64,000 nucleotides of DNA from Meridianimarinicoccus roseus (GCF_003172915.1 NZ_QGKU01000033.1:144971-208970), one strand, 5' to 3'. Shown: positions 52,772-62,128, numbered from the stretch's first letter. Notes: generated by a model not told the origin, from the letters alone. Made by a program: numbers and translations.

Positions 52772-53638
52772 ATGTCCGTCGAAGCCCGAGAAGCCCGCCA
52801 GCCCTGGATACTGCTTTCACCCGCCCTGACCGCGCTGGTGCTTCTGCTGTTCGTTCCGCTGCTGTTCATCGTGGTCTATTCGTTCTGGCTCCGCTCCGCC
52901 GCAGGCGCCGATCAGGCGGGCTTCTATCTCGACAACTGGCGCGAGGCGCTTGGCGACGCGTTCTACCGCGACATCCTGCTCGGCACCCTGCGCATCGCCG
53001 CGATCACCACGCTGGTCTGTGCGCTGATGGGTTATCCGGCGGCCTACTTCATCGCGCGCTCAAAGGGCAACAAGGTGCTGCTTCTGTTGCTGCTGATGCT
53101 TCCCTTCTGGATCAGCTACATCATCCGCACGATGAGCTGGATCAACATCCTCGGCACCTCCGGCGCGCTCAATTCGGTGCTGCTGTCGCTCGGGATCGTC
53201 TCCGAACCGCTTCGGATGCTTTACAACGAAACCACCGTGATCCTTGGGCTGGTGCACTTCCTGCTGCCGTTCATGGTGCTCAACGTCTATGTCAGCCTTG
53301 ACGGGATCGACACCAATCTTGAGGACGCGGCGAATTCGCTGGGTGCGACGCGCTGGCAGGCGTTCACGCAAGTCACGCTGCCGCTGTCGCTGCCGGGCCT
53401 CGCTGCCGGGGGACTGTTGTGCTTCGTGCTGGGGGCGGGAACCTACATCACGCCGCTCGTTCTTGGCGGACCCCGCGACGCGATGTTCGCCAACCTCGTT
53501 TACGAGGCGATCATCACGCAACTCAACTGGCCGCTCGGCTCGGCGCTGTCGCTGATGCTGTTGGCGGTGCTGGGCGTCCTGGTGGCGATCTACAATCGCT
53601 ATCTCGGGATGGCGCAGCTTGCCAAAGGGCTGGGCTGA
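52772..53638 (+). CDS. Polyamine-type ABC transporter permease (PotB-like)
   Basis: This 288-residue permease has six predicted membrane segments beginning ILLSPALTALVLLLFVPLLFIVVYSFW. Potential family blocks are PFWISYIIRTMSWINILGTSGALNSVLLSLGIV, characteristic of spermidine/putrescine PotB, and the EAA-type loop NLEDAANSLGATRWQAFTQVTLPLSLPGL. The next gene starts at the stop codon (TGATG). ATG 52772 directly precedes the first hydrophobic segment after a short hydrophilic stretch. Confidence 0.93.
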   Translation: MSVEAREARQPWILLSPALTALVLLLFVPLLFIVVYSFWLRSAAGADQAGFYLDNWREALGDAFYRDILLGTLRIAAITTLVCALMGYPAAYFIARSKGNKVLLLLLLMLPFWISYIIRTMSWINILGTSGALNSVLLSLGIVSEPLRMLYNETTVILGLVHFLLPFMVLNVYVSLDGIDTNLEDAANSLGATRWQAFTQVTLPLSLPGLAAGGLLCFVLGAGTYITPLVLGGPRDAMFANLVYEAIITQLNWPLGSALSLMLLAVLGVLVAIYNRYLGMAQLAKGLG

Positions 53639-54432
53639 TGCGGGGCTGGGGCTGGCACGCGATCACGCTCTGGACCCTGCTGGTCTATGGCTTCATGTTC
53701 CTGCCGGTCGGCGTGGTCGTGCTGCTGTCCTTCAATGCCTCGCAATTCGGGTCCTTCCCGATGACCGGCCTTTCGGGGCGCTGGTTCGTTGAGCTGTGGA
53801 ACAACGACGCGATCATGCGGGCGTTTCGCACCTCGTTGATCCTGGGCCTGCTGACGGCGGTGATCTCGACCACGCTCGGCGTGCTCGCCAGCCTCGCGCT
53901 GGTGCGCTACCGGGTGCCGGGGCGCAACCTGATCTCCACGCTGCTGATCGCGCCGATCCTTGTGCCCGAGGTGGTGCTGGCCGTCGCGCTGCTGCTGTTC
54001 CTGAACTTCCTCGGGCTGCCGAAGTCGTTCCCGCTGCTGCTGGCGGGGCATGTCATCTTCACGCTACCCTTCGTGGTGCTGGTGGTGCAGGCGCGGCTCG
54101 TGTCGATAAAGCGCGACGTGGAAGAAGCGGCGCTCAGCCTTGGCGCCTCGCCTGTGCAGACATTCTTCGAGGTGACGCTGCCACTGATGATGCCCGCCGT
54201 GGCGGCCGGAGCGCTGTTCGCCTTCACGATCAGCTTCGACGACATCACCGGGACGCTGTTCTGGAAGCCCGGCGGGGTCGAAACCGTGCCGACGCAGATC
54301 TTCTCGATGTTGCGCAATTCCATCTCGCCCGAGATCAACGCGCTGGGGACCGTGATGATCGTGTTCACCGTCGGGTTGCCGCTGCTTGGCGCAGCGGTGG
54401 CGCGGCGGCTGGCGCAGCGCGGGGGCGGGTGA
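53638..54432 (+). CDS. Polyamine-type ABC transporter permease (PotC-like)
   Basis: This 264-residue second permease starts MRGWGWHAITLWTLLVYGFMFLPVGVVVLLSFNAS. It has the EAA-type loop VEEAALSLGASPVQTFFEVTLPLMMPAVAAGALFAFTISFDD, as in PotC. Its ATG overlaps the stop of the first permease. A 91-base gap then leads to the solute-binding-protein gene. Confidence 0.93.
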   Translation: MRGWGWHAITLWTLLVYGFMFLPVGVVVLLSFNASQFGSFPMTGLSGRWFVELWNNDAIMRAFRTSLILGLLTAVISTTLGVLASLALVRYRVPGRNLISTLLIAPILVPEVVLAVALLLFLNFLGLPKSFPLLLAGHVIFTLPFVVLVVQARLVSIKRDVEEAALSLGASPVQTFFEVTLPLMMPAVAAGALFAFTISFDDITGTLFWKPGGVETVPTQIFSMLRNSISPEINALGTVMIVFTVGLPLLGAAVARRLAQRGGG

Positions 54433-54523
54433 CGGGCGAGATAGGGGGCCCCTGCCGGGTCCGACAAGAGTCTTACGGGAGTGCTACAAGATTCATATGA
54501 AAATCCGACAGGAGAAAACGACC

Positions 54524-55678
54524 ATGACAAAGCGCATCGACGACACCACACGCTACCAGCGGCTGCTCGACCGCTACCGCGAGGGCGACCTGGATCGGCG
54601 GTCCTTCCTGGGCCTGATCGGGGCCGCCGGCATGGCCTACGGGATGCAGACGCCCTTTGCGAAATACGCGTCCGCCCAGTCGGTCGGGCAGGTCCGTTTC
54701 GACGGCTGGGGCGGGGTCGTGTCCGAAGCGTTCCGCGAACACGCTTTCGCACCCTTTACCTCCAAGACCGGCACCGAAGTGGTGGACGGCACCTTCTCGG
54801 GCGGCGACGAATACCTCGCGCAGGTTCGTGCCTCGCAGCCCGGCGAATACAACATCGCCCACCTGTCCGGGGTATTCGACTATGCACGCTATGCCAATTT
54901 CGACCTGACCACCGCGCTGAACCTCGACAATATTCCGAACATGGAACTGGTGATGACGCGGCTGGTGGAACCCTATCGCGCGATCACGCCCGACGCGCTG
55001 TCTGCGGTGCCGTATGATTACGGCACCACCGGTCTGGCCTACAACCGCAAGTATATCTCGGACGAGGAGATGCGCGAGAAGGGCGCATCCATCCTGATCG
55101 ACGAGGCCTACAAGGACCGCATCGGCGGCTGGTCAGACTGGCGCACGCGGGTCTGGTACGGTGCGCTTCAGACCGGGCAGGATCCCAACAACATCGAGGA
55201 CATGGACGCCGTTTGGGACGCAATCCGCGCCCACCGCGATCTTGCACTGAAATACTGGGGTTCGGGGGCCGAGTTGATGAGCCTGCTGGCCGAAGAGGAA
55301 ATCTACGTCACCGAAGGCTGGTCCGGCCGGATCGCCGCCTTGCAGGAGCAGGGCCACGACATCGGCTACTACGATCCGCCGAACGGCTTCGGCTGGCAGG
55401 AGTGTCTGTTCGTTATCAAGGGCTCGCCCGTCGCCGCCTGTGAGGAACTGCTGAACTTCATGCTCGCGCCCGAGACTTCCATCGCCGTGGCCGAGGGGCA
55501 GAATTACCCGCCGGCGCTTGATGCCACCAAGGTAGATCTGGGCGCGAAGATCCCCACGCTGCCCGCCTTCGATGCGACCGGTACGCTGTCTGGGCTGACC
55601 TTCGCCGATCCGGCCTACTGGAACGGCAACGAGGCCGATTGGTCCAAGACCTTCAGCCGCGTCCAGCGCGGGTACTGA
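54524..55678 (+). CDS. ABC transporter substrate-binding protein (polyamine-type), Tat-exported
   Basis: This 384-residue binding protein has a twin-arginine signal (DRRSFLGLIGAAGMAYGMQTP) that ends near KYASAQS. The mature part belongs to the PotD/iron-type binding-protein superfamily (VRFDGWGGVVSEAFREHAFAPFTSKTGTEVVDGTFSGGDEYLAQV and VTEGWSGRIAALQEQGHDIGYYDPPNGFGWQECLFVIKGSP). ATG 54524 is chosen for the AGGAG ribosome-binding site; an earlier ATG at 54497 is possible. In this operon the ligand is probably a polyamine or acetylpolyamine, inferred from the linked deacetylase. Confidence 0.92.
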   Translation: MTKRIDDTTRYQRLLDRYREGDLDRRSFLGLIGAAGMAYGMQTPFAKYASAQSVGQVRFDGWGGVVSEAFREHAFAPFTSKTGTEVVDGTFSGGDEYLAQVRASQPGEYNIAHLSGVFDYARYANFDLTTALNLDNIPNMELVMTRLVEPYRAITPDALSAVPYDYGTTGLAYNRKYISDEEMREKGASILIDEAYKDRIGGWSDWRTRVWYGALQTGQDPNNIEDMDAVWDAIRAHRDLALKYWGSGAELMSLLAEEEIYVTEGWSGRIAALQEQGHDIGYYDPPNGFGWQECLFVIKGSPVAACEELLNFMLAPETSIAVAEGQNYPPALDATKVDLGAKIPTLPAFDATGTLSGLTFADPAYWNGNEADWSKTFSRVQRGY

Positions 55679-55737
55679 CAACCCAAACCGGGGCCGCCCG
55701 ACCTTCCGGGCGGCACCCTTGCCGGAGGCGCCCGCGC

Positions 55738-56823
55738 GTGAGCACCGTCACCCTGTCAAAAATCGTCAAGCGCTTCGGTGCCTTCACCGCCGTGCACGAC
55801 ACCTCGCTCGAATTCGGCGAGGGGCAATTCGTCACGCTGCTGGGCCCGTCCGGTTGCGGCAAGACCACGACTCTCCGGATGATCGCCGGGTTGCTCGATC
55901 CGTCCGAGGGCGACATCCTGATCGGTGGGCGGCGCGTCAACGACATCCCGATCCACAAGCGCAACCTTGGTATCGTATTCCAGAACTACGCGCTTTTCCC
56001 GCACAAGACCGTGGCCGAGAACGTGGCCTTCGGGCTGAAATACCGCAATGTTCCCAAGGACGAGGCTGCGCGCCGGGTGGCCGAGGCGCTTGACCTCGTG
56101 CAGTTGCCGCAGGTGGGCGACCGCTATCCGAAGGCATTGTCCGGCGGGCAGCAGCAGCGCATCGCGCTGGCCCGTGCCATCGTCATCGAGCCCGACGTTC
56201 TGCTGTTGGACGAACCGTTATCCGCCCTCGACGCGAACCTGCGCGAGGACATGCGGGTGGAACTGAAGCGCATCCAGGATCGGATCGGTGTCACCACGGT
56301 GTTCGTCACGCATGACCAGTCCGAAGCGCTGGCGATGTCCGACAGCATCGTCGTGATGTCGAACGGCCGCGTCGAACAGGTCGGCGCCCCGGAAGAAGTC
56401 TACAACACGCCCGCGTCCGAATTCGTGGCGCAGTTTCTCGGTGCGTCCAACATCCTGGCCGCCACTTGCACCGGCCGCGCGAACGGCACCGTGACGCTGG
56501 ACGCGCCGGTGTTCGGCAGGCTCGGGATTCCCGCCGAAAGGGCGCCGCAGGTCGCGGGCGCGGGACCGGCCAAGCTGGTCCTGCGCGCCGAGAAACTGCA
56601 CCTTGCAGCGCGCGGCACGACCGACGGACAGGCCGCCAGTGCTGATGCGGTGGTCGAGGCCGTGGATTACCAGGGGCAGGCGGCGCGGTACTTCCTGCGG
56701 GCAGGCGCGCATCGTTTTCAGGCGGTGAACATGATCGACGGGCGGCCCTTCGCGGCCGGCGCCGAAGTCACGCTTCATCTGCGCCCGCAGGACTGCGCCG
56801 CGCTGCCGGGAGACCCGGCATGA
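55738..56823 (+). CDS. Polyamine-type ABC transporter ATPase (PotA-like)
   Basis: This 361-residue ATPase has Walker A GPSGCGKTTTLR, Q-loop region IVFQNYALFPHKTVAENV, signature LSGGQQQRIALARAI and Walker B VLLLDEPLSALDANLRE. A C-terminal TOBE-type domain (about 280-360) is the usual sign of the PotA/MalK group. I take GTG 55738 because it follows a GGAGG ribosome-binding site and starts right before the ABC domain. Its stop overlaps the aminotransferase start by 4 bases, so import and catabolism are coupled. Confidence 0.93.
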   Translation: MSTVTLSKIVKRFGAFTAVHDTSLEFGEGQFVTLLGPSGCGKTTTLRMIAGLLDPSEGDILIGGRRVNDIPIHKRNLGIVFQNYALFPHKTVAENVAFGLKYRNVPKDEAARRVAEALDLVQLPQVGDRYPKALSGGQQQRIALARAIVIEPDVLLLDEPLSALDANLREDMRVELKRIQDRIGVTTVFVTHDQSEALAMSDSIVVMSNGRVEQVGAPEEVYNTPASEFVAQFLGASNILAATCTGRANGTVTLDAPVFGRLGIPAERAPQVAGAGPAKLVLRAEKLHLAARGTTDGQAASADAVVEAVDYQGQAARYFLRAGAHRFQAVNMIDGRPFAAGAEVTLHLRPQDCAALPGDPA

Positions 56824-58175
56824 GCGGGCGTCCGGCAAGCCATCTGTTCTACCAGGGCCGCGGGCGAAAGCCCGTGCTGGAACAGGCGCGCGGCGTCTAC
56901 ATGTGGGACGTTGACGGCAAGCGGTATCTCGACGGCTCGTCCGGCGCGATGGTCTGCAACATCGGGCATGGCAATGACCGTGTGCTGGCGGCAATGCGCG
57001 CGCAGATGGACAAGGCGACCTTCGGATACCGGCTGCATTTCGAAACCGAGGCGTCCGAACGGCTGGCCACCAAGACGGCTGGTCTGATGCCGCCGGGTCT
57101 GAACCGCGTGTTCTTCGTCTCGGGCGGGTCCGAAGCGGTTGAAAGCGCGTTGAAACTGGCGCGGCAATACGCACTGGCGGTCGGGCAGGCGCAGCGCTGG
57201 AAGGTCATCAGCCGCTTTCCCAGTTATCACGGGGCGACGCTCGGGGCGCTGGCGGTGACGGGCTATGCACCGATGACGGCGCCGTTCGATCCGATGATGC
57301 GCCCGATGCCCAAGATCCCTGCGCCGCGCGCCTATCTCGACGGGCTGGATCCGGAAGATCCCGCTACGGGCCGCCACTATGCGGACATGCTGGAGACGAA
57401 GATCATGGAGGAGGGGCCGGAAACCGTGCTCGCCTTCATCGTGGAGCCTGTGGGCGGCGCGTCCACCGGGGCGCTGGTTCCGCCGGCCGGATACCTGCAG
57501 CGCGTGCGCGAGATTTGCGACCGGCACGGGGTGCTGATGATCACGGACGAAGTGATGACGGGTGCCGGGCGCACCGGCGCCTTCCTTGCCACCGATCACT
57601 GGGGCGTCCCGCCCGACATCATCGTGTTGTCCAAAGGCTATGCTGCAGGCTATGTGCCGCTCGGTGCGATGGTGGCGCATGAAAGGCTGGTGGAACCGGT
57701 GCTGGATTCTGGCGGCTTCATCCACGGCTACACTTATGCCGGCAATCCGCTAGCCTGCGCGGCCGGTCTTGCCGTCTTGGATGAGATCGAGCGTGAGGGC
57801 TTGATCGGCAACGCCGCCGCGATGGGCGAACGGCTGCGGGCCCGGCTGGACGGGCTGATGCAGAAATACCCCTTCATCGGCGATGTGCGCGGCAAGGGGC
57901 TGCTTCTGGCGTTCGAATTCGTGTCCGACCGCGCCAGCATGGCACCGCTGCCACCCGAGGCAAAGGCCTTCGACCGCTTTGTGCAGATCGCCTATGAACA
58001 GGGGCTGATCGTCTATGCCCGTCGCACGCGCGGGGGCTACAGCGGGGATCACATTCTGGTCTGTCCGCCCATGATCGTCACCGACGCGCATCTTGATGAG
58101 ATCACCGAGGGGCTGGACCGGTCGCTGGCGCAATTCGCCGATGAGTTGGCCACGCGTGCCATGACCCCGGCTTGA
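56820..58175 (+). CDS. Class III aminotransferase (PLP-dependent omega-aminotransferase)
   Basis: This 451-residue fold-type I aminotransferase shows SGGSEAVESALKLARQYALA (cofactor phosphate site), FPSYHGATLGALAVTGY, IVEPVGGASTGALVPPAGYL and the PLP lysine K272 in DIIVLSKGYAAGYVPLGAMV. Its family accepts terminal amines, so it would transaminate putrescine-like compounds or omega-amino acids. Start and end overlap or abut the ATPase and the next gene within 4 bases, indicating a single operon for uptake and breakdown. Confidence 0.92.
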   Translation: MSGRPASHLFYQGRGRKPVLEQARGVYMWDVDGKRYLDGSSGAMVCNIGHGNDRVLAAMRAQMDKATFGYRLHFETEASERLATKTAGLMPPGLNRVFFVSGGSEAVESALKLARQYALAVGQAQRWKVISRFPSYHGATLGALAVTGYAPMTAPFDPMMRPMPKIPAPRAYLDGLDPEDPATGRHYADMLETKIMEEGPETVLAFIVEPVGGASTGALVPPAGYLQRVREICDRHGVLMITDEVMTGAGRTGAFLATDHWGVPPDIIVLSKGYAAGYVPLGAMVAHERLVEPVLDSGGFIHGYTYAGNPLACAAGLAVLDEIEREGLIGNAAAMGERLRARLDGLMQKYPFIGDVRGKGLLLAFEFVSDRASMAPLPPEAKAFDRFVQIAYEQGLIVYARRTRGGYSGDHILVCPPMIVTDAHLDEITEGLDRSLAQFADELATRAMTPA

Positions 58176-58179
58176 TCCG

Positions 58180-59127
58180 ATGGCCCGCGTGATCCTGACC
58201 TGCGCCGTCACCGGCTCCATCCACACGCCGTCGATGTCGCCCCACCTGCCGGTCACGCCGGATGACATCGTGGCACAATCCGTGGCTGCGGCGCAGGCGG
58301 GCGCCGCGATCCTTCACCTGCATGCGCGCGACCCGGCCGACGGCCGCCCGTCGGCCACGCCCGCGCATTATGCGGCGACCCTGCCGCATATCGCCGCCGA
58401 AACCGACGCGGTGCTGAACCTCAGCACGGGGGGCAGCGCCGTGATGACGCTCGACCAGCGGCTGGAGGCCCCGCGCGCCTTCGCCCCCGAGATGTGTTCG
58501 CTCAACATGGGGACGATGAATTTCGCGCTCTACCCCATGGCCGCGCGGGTGACCGACTGGCTGCACGACTGGGAGCGCCCGTTCCTCGAAGGTTCGGACG
58601 ACCTTGTGTTCCGCAATACGCCGCGCGACATCGCGCAGGTGCTGGAGCAGATAGGCGCGCAGCGCGGTGCCCGGTTCGAGTTCGAATGCTACGACACCGG
58701 GCACCTGCACATGCTGCGCCATTTCGCCGATCGCGGCGCGGTTGCCCCGCCCTTCTTCATCCAGTTCGTGTTCGGCGTGCTTGGCGGCATGGCGGCCGAA
58801 CCCGAGACGCTGACACATATGAAACGGCTGGCCGACAAGCTTTTCGGGGACGATTACCTGTTCTCGGTGCTGGCGGCGGGGCGGCACCAGATGCCCTTCG
58901 CGGCGATGGCGGCGGCGATGGGCGGGCATGTCCGTGTGGGGCTTGAGGACAACCTGACCATCGAACGCGGCCGCCTTGCCACGAGCAACGCCCAGCAGGT
59001 CGCCCGCGCCCGGGCGCTGATCGAGGGGCTGGGCCACACCCTTGCCAACCCGGACGAGGCGCGCGCGATGCTGGGCCTGAAAGGCGCAGCGGCCACCACA
59101 ATCCCGCAACCGGACCCGATTCAATGA
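58180..59127 (+). CDS. BKACE-family (3-keto-5-aminohexanoate cleavage-type) enzyme
   Basis: This 315-residue protein belongs to the beta-keto acid cleavage enzyme family (BKACE, formerly DUF849). The zinc ligands H46 and H48 (ILHLHARDP) occupy the same positions as in 3-keto-5-aminohexanoate cleavage enzyme, and E256 (HVRVGLEDNL) is the third ligand candidate. The enzyme reacts a beta-keto acid with acetyl-CoA to give acetoacetate and a shorter CoA ester. Its gene lies 4 bases after the aminotransferase. The exact beta-keto acid is unknown. Confidence 0.92.
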   Translation: MARVILTCAVTGSIHTPSMSPHLPVTPDDIVAQSVAAAQAGAAILHLHARDPADGRPSATPAHYAATLPHIAAETDAVLNLSTGGSAVMTLDQRLEAPRAFAPEMCSLNMGTMNFALYPMAARVTDWLHDWERPFLEGSDDLVFRNTPRDIAQVLEQIGAQRGARFEFECYDTGHLHMLRHFADRGAVAPPFFIQFVFGVLGGMAAEPETLTHMKRLADKLFGDDYLFSVLAAGRHQMPFAAMAAAMGGHVRVGLEDNLTIERGRLATSNAQQVARARALIEGLGHTLANPDEARAMLGLKGAAATTIPQPDPIQ

Positions 59128-60143
59128 AAGCTATCTTCGATCCGCGCCAGCGCGCCCATGACCCGCAGCATTTCATGGCGAACGGCACGCGCCTGCCCAG
59201 CCCCGAAAAGCCTGAACGCATCGACCGGCTTCATGGCGCGGCGCTGACGGCGGGCTGTGTGTTCGAAGCGCCGGCAGATCACGGCATGGGGCCGATCGCG
59301 GCGGTGCATACCCCCGAATATCTTGACTTCCTGCGCACGATCCATGCCCGCTGGCTGCGGATCGAGGGTGCGGCCTGCGAGGTGATCCCGAACATCCATC
59401 CCGCCAGCCGCACCGACAGCTATCCCAAATCCGCTGTCGGGCAGGCCGGCTGGCACCAGGCCGACACCGCCTGCCCGATCGCGGCGGGCACGTGGGAGGC
59501 GGCCTACTGGTCCGCCCAGACCGCCTTGAGCGGGGCGGAAGCGATCCTGGCCGGGGCGCGGGCCGTCTATGCGCTATCGCGTCCGCCTGGGCACCATGCC
59601 TTCACCGACCTGGCGGGCGGATTCTGCTTCCTGAACAATTCCGCCATCGCGGCGCAGCATCTTCTGGCGCAGGGGCTGCGACCTGCCGTACTTGACGTCG
59701 ATGTGCATCACGGCAACGGCACGCAGGGGATCTTCTATGATCGCGGCGACGTGCTGACAGTGTCGATCCACGCCGACCCCGCACGGTTCTATCCGTTCTT
59801 CTGGGGCCATGGCCATGAACGGGGCAAGGACGCGGGGCTGGGCGCGAACCTGAACCTTCCGCTGGAGCGGGGCACGGGGGATGACGGCTTCCTAAGCGCG
59901 CTCGACACGGCGTTGGCGCGCATCGACGCGTTCGGCGCAGGCGCGGTAATTGTCGCGCTTGGCCTCGATGCGCATGTCAACGACCCGTTCCGTGGGCTGG
60001 CGGTCACGACGCCCGGCTTTGCGCGGATCACGGCGGCGATTGCAGGACTTGGCCGTCCGGTGCTTTACGTCCAGGAGGGCGGGTATCTTTCCGACGATCT
60101 CGGCCCGAACCTGACCAGCGCGCTGGAGGGTGCACAGGCATGA
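59124..60143 (+). CDS. Acetylpolyamine amidohydrolase-like deacetylase (histone deacetylase family)
   Basis: This 339-residue class of zinc deacetylase is close in length to Mycoplana acetylpolyamine amidohydrolase (341). Catalytic residues read H157-H158 (RPPGHHAF), zinc ligands D193, H195 and D282, and Y321 (VQEGGY), all in the expected order. It would remove the acetyl group from N-acetylputrescine, N-acetylcadaverine or N-acetylspermidine. It overlaps the BKACE gene and the FAD oxidase gene by 4 bases each. The chain through import, deacetylation and transamination is consistent. Confidence 0.9.
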   Translation: MKAIFDPRQRAHDPQHFMANGTRLPSPEKPERIDRLHGAALTAGCVFEAPADHGMGPIAAVHTPEYLDFLRTIHARWLRIEGAACEVIPNIHPASRTDSYPKSAVGQAGWHQADTACPIAAGTWEAAYWSAQTALSGAEAILAGARAVYALSRPPGHHAFTDLAGGFCFLNNSAIAAQHLLAQGLRPAVLDVDVHHGNGTQGIFYDRGDVLTVSIHADPARFYPFFWGHGHERGKDAGLGANLNLPLERGTGDDGFLSALDTALARIDAFGAGAVIVALGLDAHVNDPFRGLAVTTPGFARITAAIAGLGRPVLYVQEGGYLSDDLGPNLTSALEGAQA

Positions 60144-61237
60144 GCACGGCGGACATCATCGTGATCGGCGGCGGAATCGCCGGGATCAGCGCGGCGGCGG
60201 AACTGGCCGCCCGTGCCGATGTGCTTGTGCTGGAGGGCGAGGCCGCGCCGGGCTATCATGCGACAGGGCGGTCGGCGGCGGTGTTCATCCGCAATTACGG
60301 CAACGCCGTGCTGCGCGTGCTTTCGGGCCTGTCCGAACCGGTGCTGGCCGATCCGGGCGAACTGGCGGACGGGCCGCTGCTGAAGCCGCGGGGCGAATTG
60401 ATGATCGCCACCGAGGCGGAACTGCCGCTTCTCGATGCCTACGCCGAGGGCGCGACGGGGCTGGAGCGGATCACCGGGGCGCAGGCCGGCGCGCTCTGTC
60501 CGCTGTTGCGGCCCGGCCATGTCGCCGCAGCGCTCTATGAACCGGGCGCGCAGGACATCGACGTGGACCGGCTGTTGCAAGGCTACCTGCGGCGGCTCAA
60601 GGCGCGCGGCGGACGGGTACAGTGCCGCGCCCCGGTCAGCGCGATCCTGCGCCAGAGCGATGGCTGGCGGATCACCGCGGGCGGGCGCGCCTACTCTGCG
60701 CCGCTGATCGTGAACGCGGCGGGCGGATGGGCCGACTCGGTGGCGCGCATGGCCGGGGCGGTGCCCCTGTCGCTCGTGCCGCTGCGCCGTTCCGCCGTCC
60801 TGGTGCCGCTGCCCGACGGGATCGACGCCGCAGCCTGGCCGGTGGTCGTCAGCGCGCCGGAGACCTGGTACGCCAAGCCCGACGCCGGGATGCTCATGGT
60901 CTCGCCCGCGGATGCCGACCCGGTGGAACCGCACGACGCCTGGCCCGAGGACATCGTGATCGCGGAAGGGCTGGACCGTTTCCAGCAGGCGATGGCGCTG
61001 GAGGTGACCCGCGTCGGGCGCAGCTGGGCCGGGCTGCGCACCTTCGCGCCTGACCGCACGCCGGTGGTTGGCCACGACCCGCAGGTGCCGGGCTTCTTCT
61101 GGCTGGCGGGGCAGGGTGGCTATGGCGTGCAGACAGCTCCGGCGCTGGCACAGCTTGCGGCGGCCCTTGTCACCGGCGGTGATACGGCCCCTTATGCAGG
61201 CACGCCCGCGGCGCTGTCGCCGGCCCGTTTCCACTGA
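60140..61237 (+). CDS. FAD-dependent amine/amino-acid oxidoreductase (DadA-like)
   Basis: This 365-residue FAD protein has an N-terminal Rossmann motif DIIVIGGGIAGISAAAELAA and VLEGEAAPGYHATGRSAAVFIRNYG. The C-terminal DAO-type motif is WAGLRTFAPDRTPVVGHDPQVPGFFWLAGQGGYGVQTAPAL. Relatives oxidise amino acids or secondary amines. Its start overlaps the deacetylase stop by 4 bases. The substrate is probably an intermediate of the polyamine pathway, but could be a D-amino acid or imino acid. Confidence 0.88.
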   Translation: MSTADIIVIGGGIAGISAAAELAARADVLVLEGEAAPGYHATGRSAAVFIRNYGNAVLRVLSGLSEPVLADPGELADGPLLKPRGELMIATEAELPLLDAYAEGATGLERITGAQAGALCPLLRPGHVAAALYEPGAQDIDVDRLLQGYLRRLKARGGRVQCRAPVSAILRQSDGWRITAGGRAYSAPLIVNAAGGWADSVARMAGAVPLSLVPLRRSAVLVPLPDGIDAAAWPVVVSAPETWYAKPDAGMLMVSPADADPVEPHDAWPEDIVIAEGLDRFQQAMALEVTRVGRSWAGLRTFAPDRTPVVGHDPQVPGFFWLAGQGGYGVQTAPALAQLAAALVTGGDTAPYAGTPAALSPARFH

Positions 61238-61255
61238 CCCGCAAGGACGCACTCC

Positions 61256-61603
61256 ATGACCGACATCACCCGACTCGACACCGGCCCGCGCATGAGCCAG
61301 GCCGCCATCCATAACGGCACCATCTACCTTGCCGGGCAGGTCGGCGCGCCAGGCGCCAGCGTGACAGACCAGACGCGGGACTGCCTTGCGAAGGTCGATG
61401 CGCTTCTGGCGCGCGCGGGGTCAGACAAGACCAAGCTGTTGCAGGTCACGATCTGGCTGGCCGACATGGCCGATTTCGCCGAGATGAACGCGGTCTGGGA
61501 CGCCTGGGTGCCCGAAGGTCACGCCCCTGCCCGCGCGACCGGCGAGGCCAAGTTGGCCACGCCCGATTACCGGGTGGAGGTCATCGCAATCGCTGCAGCC
61601 TGA
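61256..61603 (+). CDS. RidA-family reactive imine/enamine deaminase
   Basis: This 115-residue YjgF/RidA-family protein has the family pattern AAIHNGTIYLAGQVG at about 16-30, the arginine in APARATGEAKLATPDYRVEV and the conserved EV near the C-terminus. RidA hydrolyses reactive enamines and imines to the keto acid and ammonia. It fits the preceding FAD oxidase, which would release imines. It lies 18 bases downstream of that gene. Confidence 0.93.
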   Translation: MTDITRLDTGPRMSQAAIHNGTIYLAGQVGAPGASVTDQTRDCLAKVDALLARAGSDKTKLLQVTIWLADMADFAEMNAVWDAWVPEGHAPARATGEAKLATPDYRVEVIAIAAA

Positions 61604-61615
61604 AAACGCGCCAGC

Positions 61616-61647
61616 GCAGGGGCGCGGCCCGGTCGTGGCCCCTGCGG
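61616..61647. terminator. Bidirectional hairpin between ridA-like and Lrp genes
   Basis: CGCAGGGGC (61616-61624) and GCCCCTGCG (61639-61647) are perfect inverted arms around a 14-base loop, in the 57-base gap between two convergent genes. It probably terminates the long polyamine-type operon. Confidence 0.65.
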
Positions 61648-61660
61648 GCCGGCCGTGGCT

Positions 61661-62128
61661 TCAGGCCCCGTCCGAGCCGAGGGGCAGCCCGAAGCCGACC
61701 TTGACCCGGTCGATCACCACGCTGGTGGTGAAACGCGCGACATGCCCGCCGTCCAGGAAGTGACGCCGCACGAAGCCTTCGTATTCGGGCATGTCCCGCG
61801 CCGTCAGCAGCACGATGAAATCGGACGCGCCGGTCACGGCGTAGCATTGCATGACCTCGGGCGCGACACGCATCCGTTCTTTGAACTCGTCAAGTTCCAC
61901 CGTGCCTTCGGTGACCAGCGTCACGCAAACCGCCATGACCAGCCCACGCCCCATCGCCTCGGGCGACAGGACCGCTATCTCGCGTTCGATCACGCCCGAC
62001 GCGCGTAGCCGTGCGAGCCGCTTTCGGCAGGCATCGGGCGACAGGCCGACGCGTTGTGACAGTTGTTCCGATGTCAGCCGGGTGTCGTGCTGCAGCGCGT
62101 CGAGGATGCGCCGGTCCTGAATGTCCAT
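61661..62128 (-). CDS. Lrp/AsnC-family transcriptional regulator
   Basis: This 155-residue Lrp/AsnC regulator has an N-terminal HTH (LDALQHDTRLTSEQLSQRVGLSPDACRKRLARLRASGVI) and a C-terminal RAM/sensor domain (VAPEVMQCYAVTGASDFIVLLTARDMPEYEGFV). The start MDIQDRRIL at 62128 gives the normal family length. It is divergent from the diaminopropionate-ammonia-lyase-like gene and likely regulates it. Confidence 0.93.
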   Translation of the reverse strand: MDIQDRRILDALQHDTRLTSEQLSQRVGLSPDACRKRLARLRASGVIEREIAVLSPEAMGRGLVMAVCVTLVTEGTVELDEFKERMRVAPEVMQCYAVTGASDFIVLLTARDMPEYEGFVRRHFLDGGHVARFTTSVVIDRVKVGFGLPLGSDGA

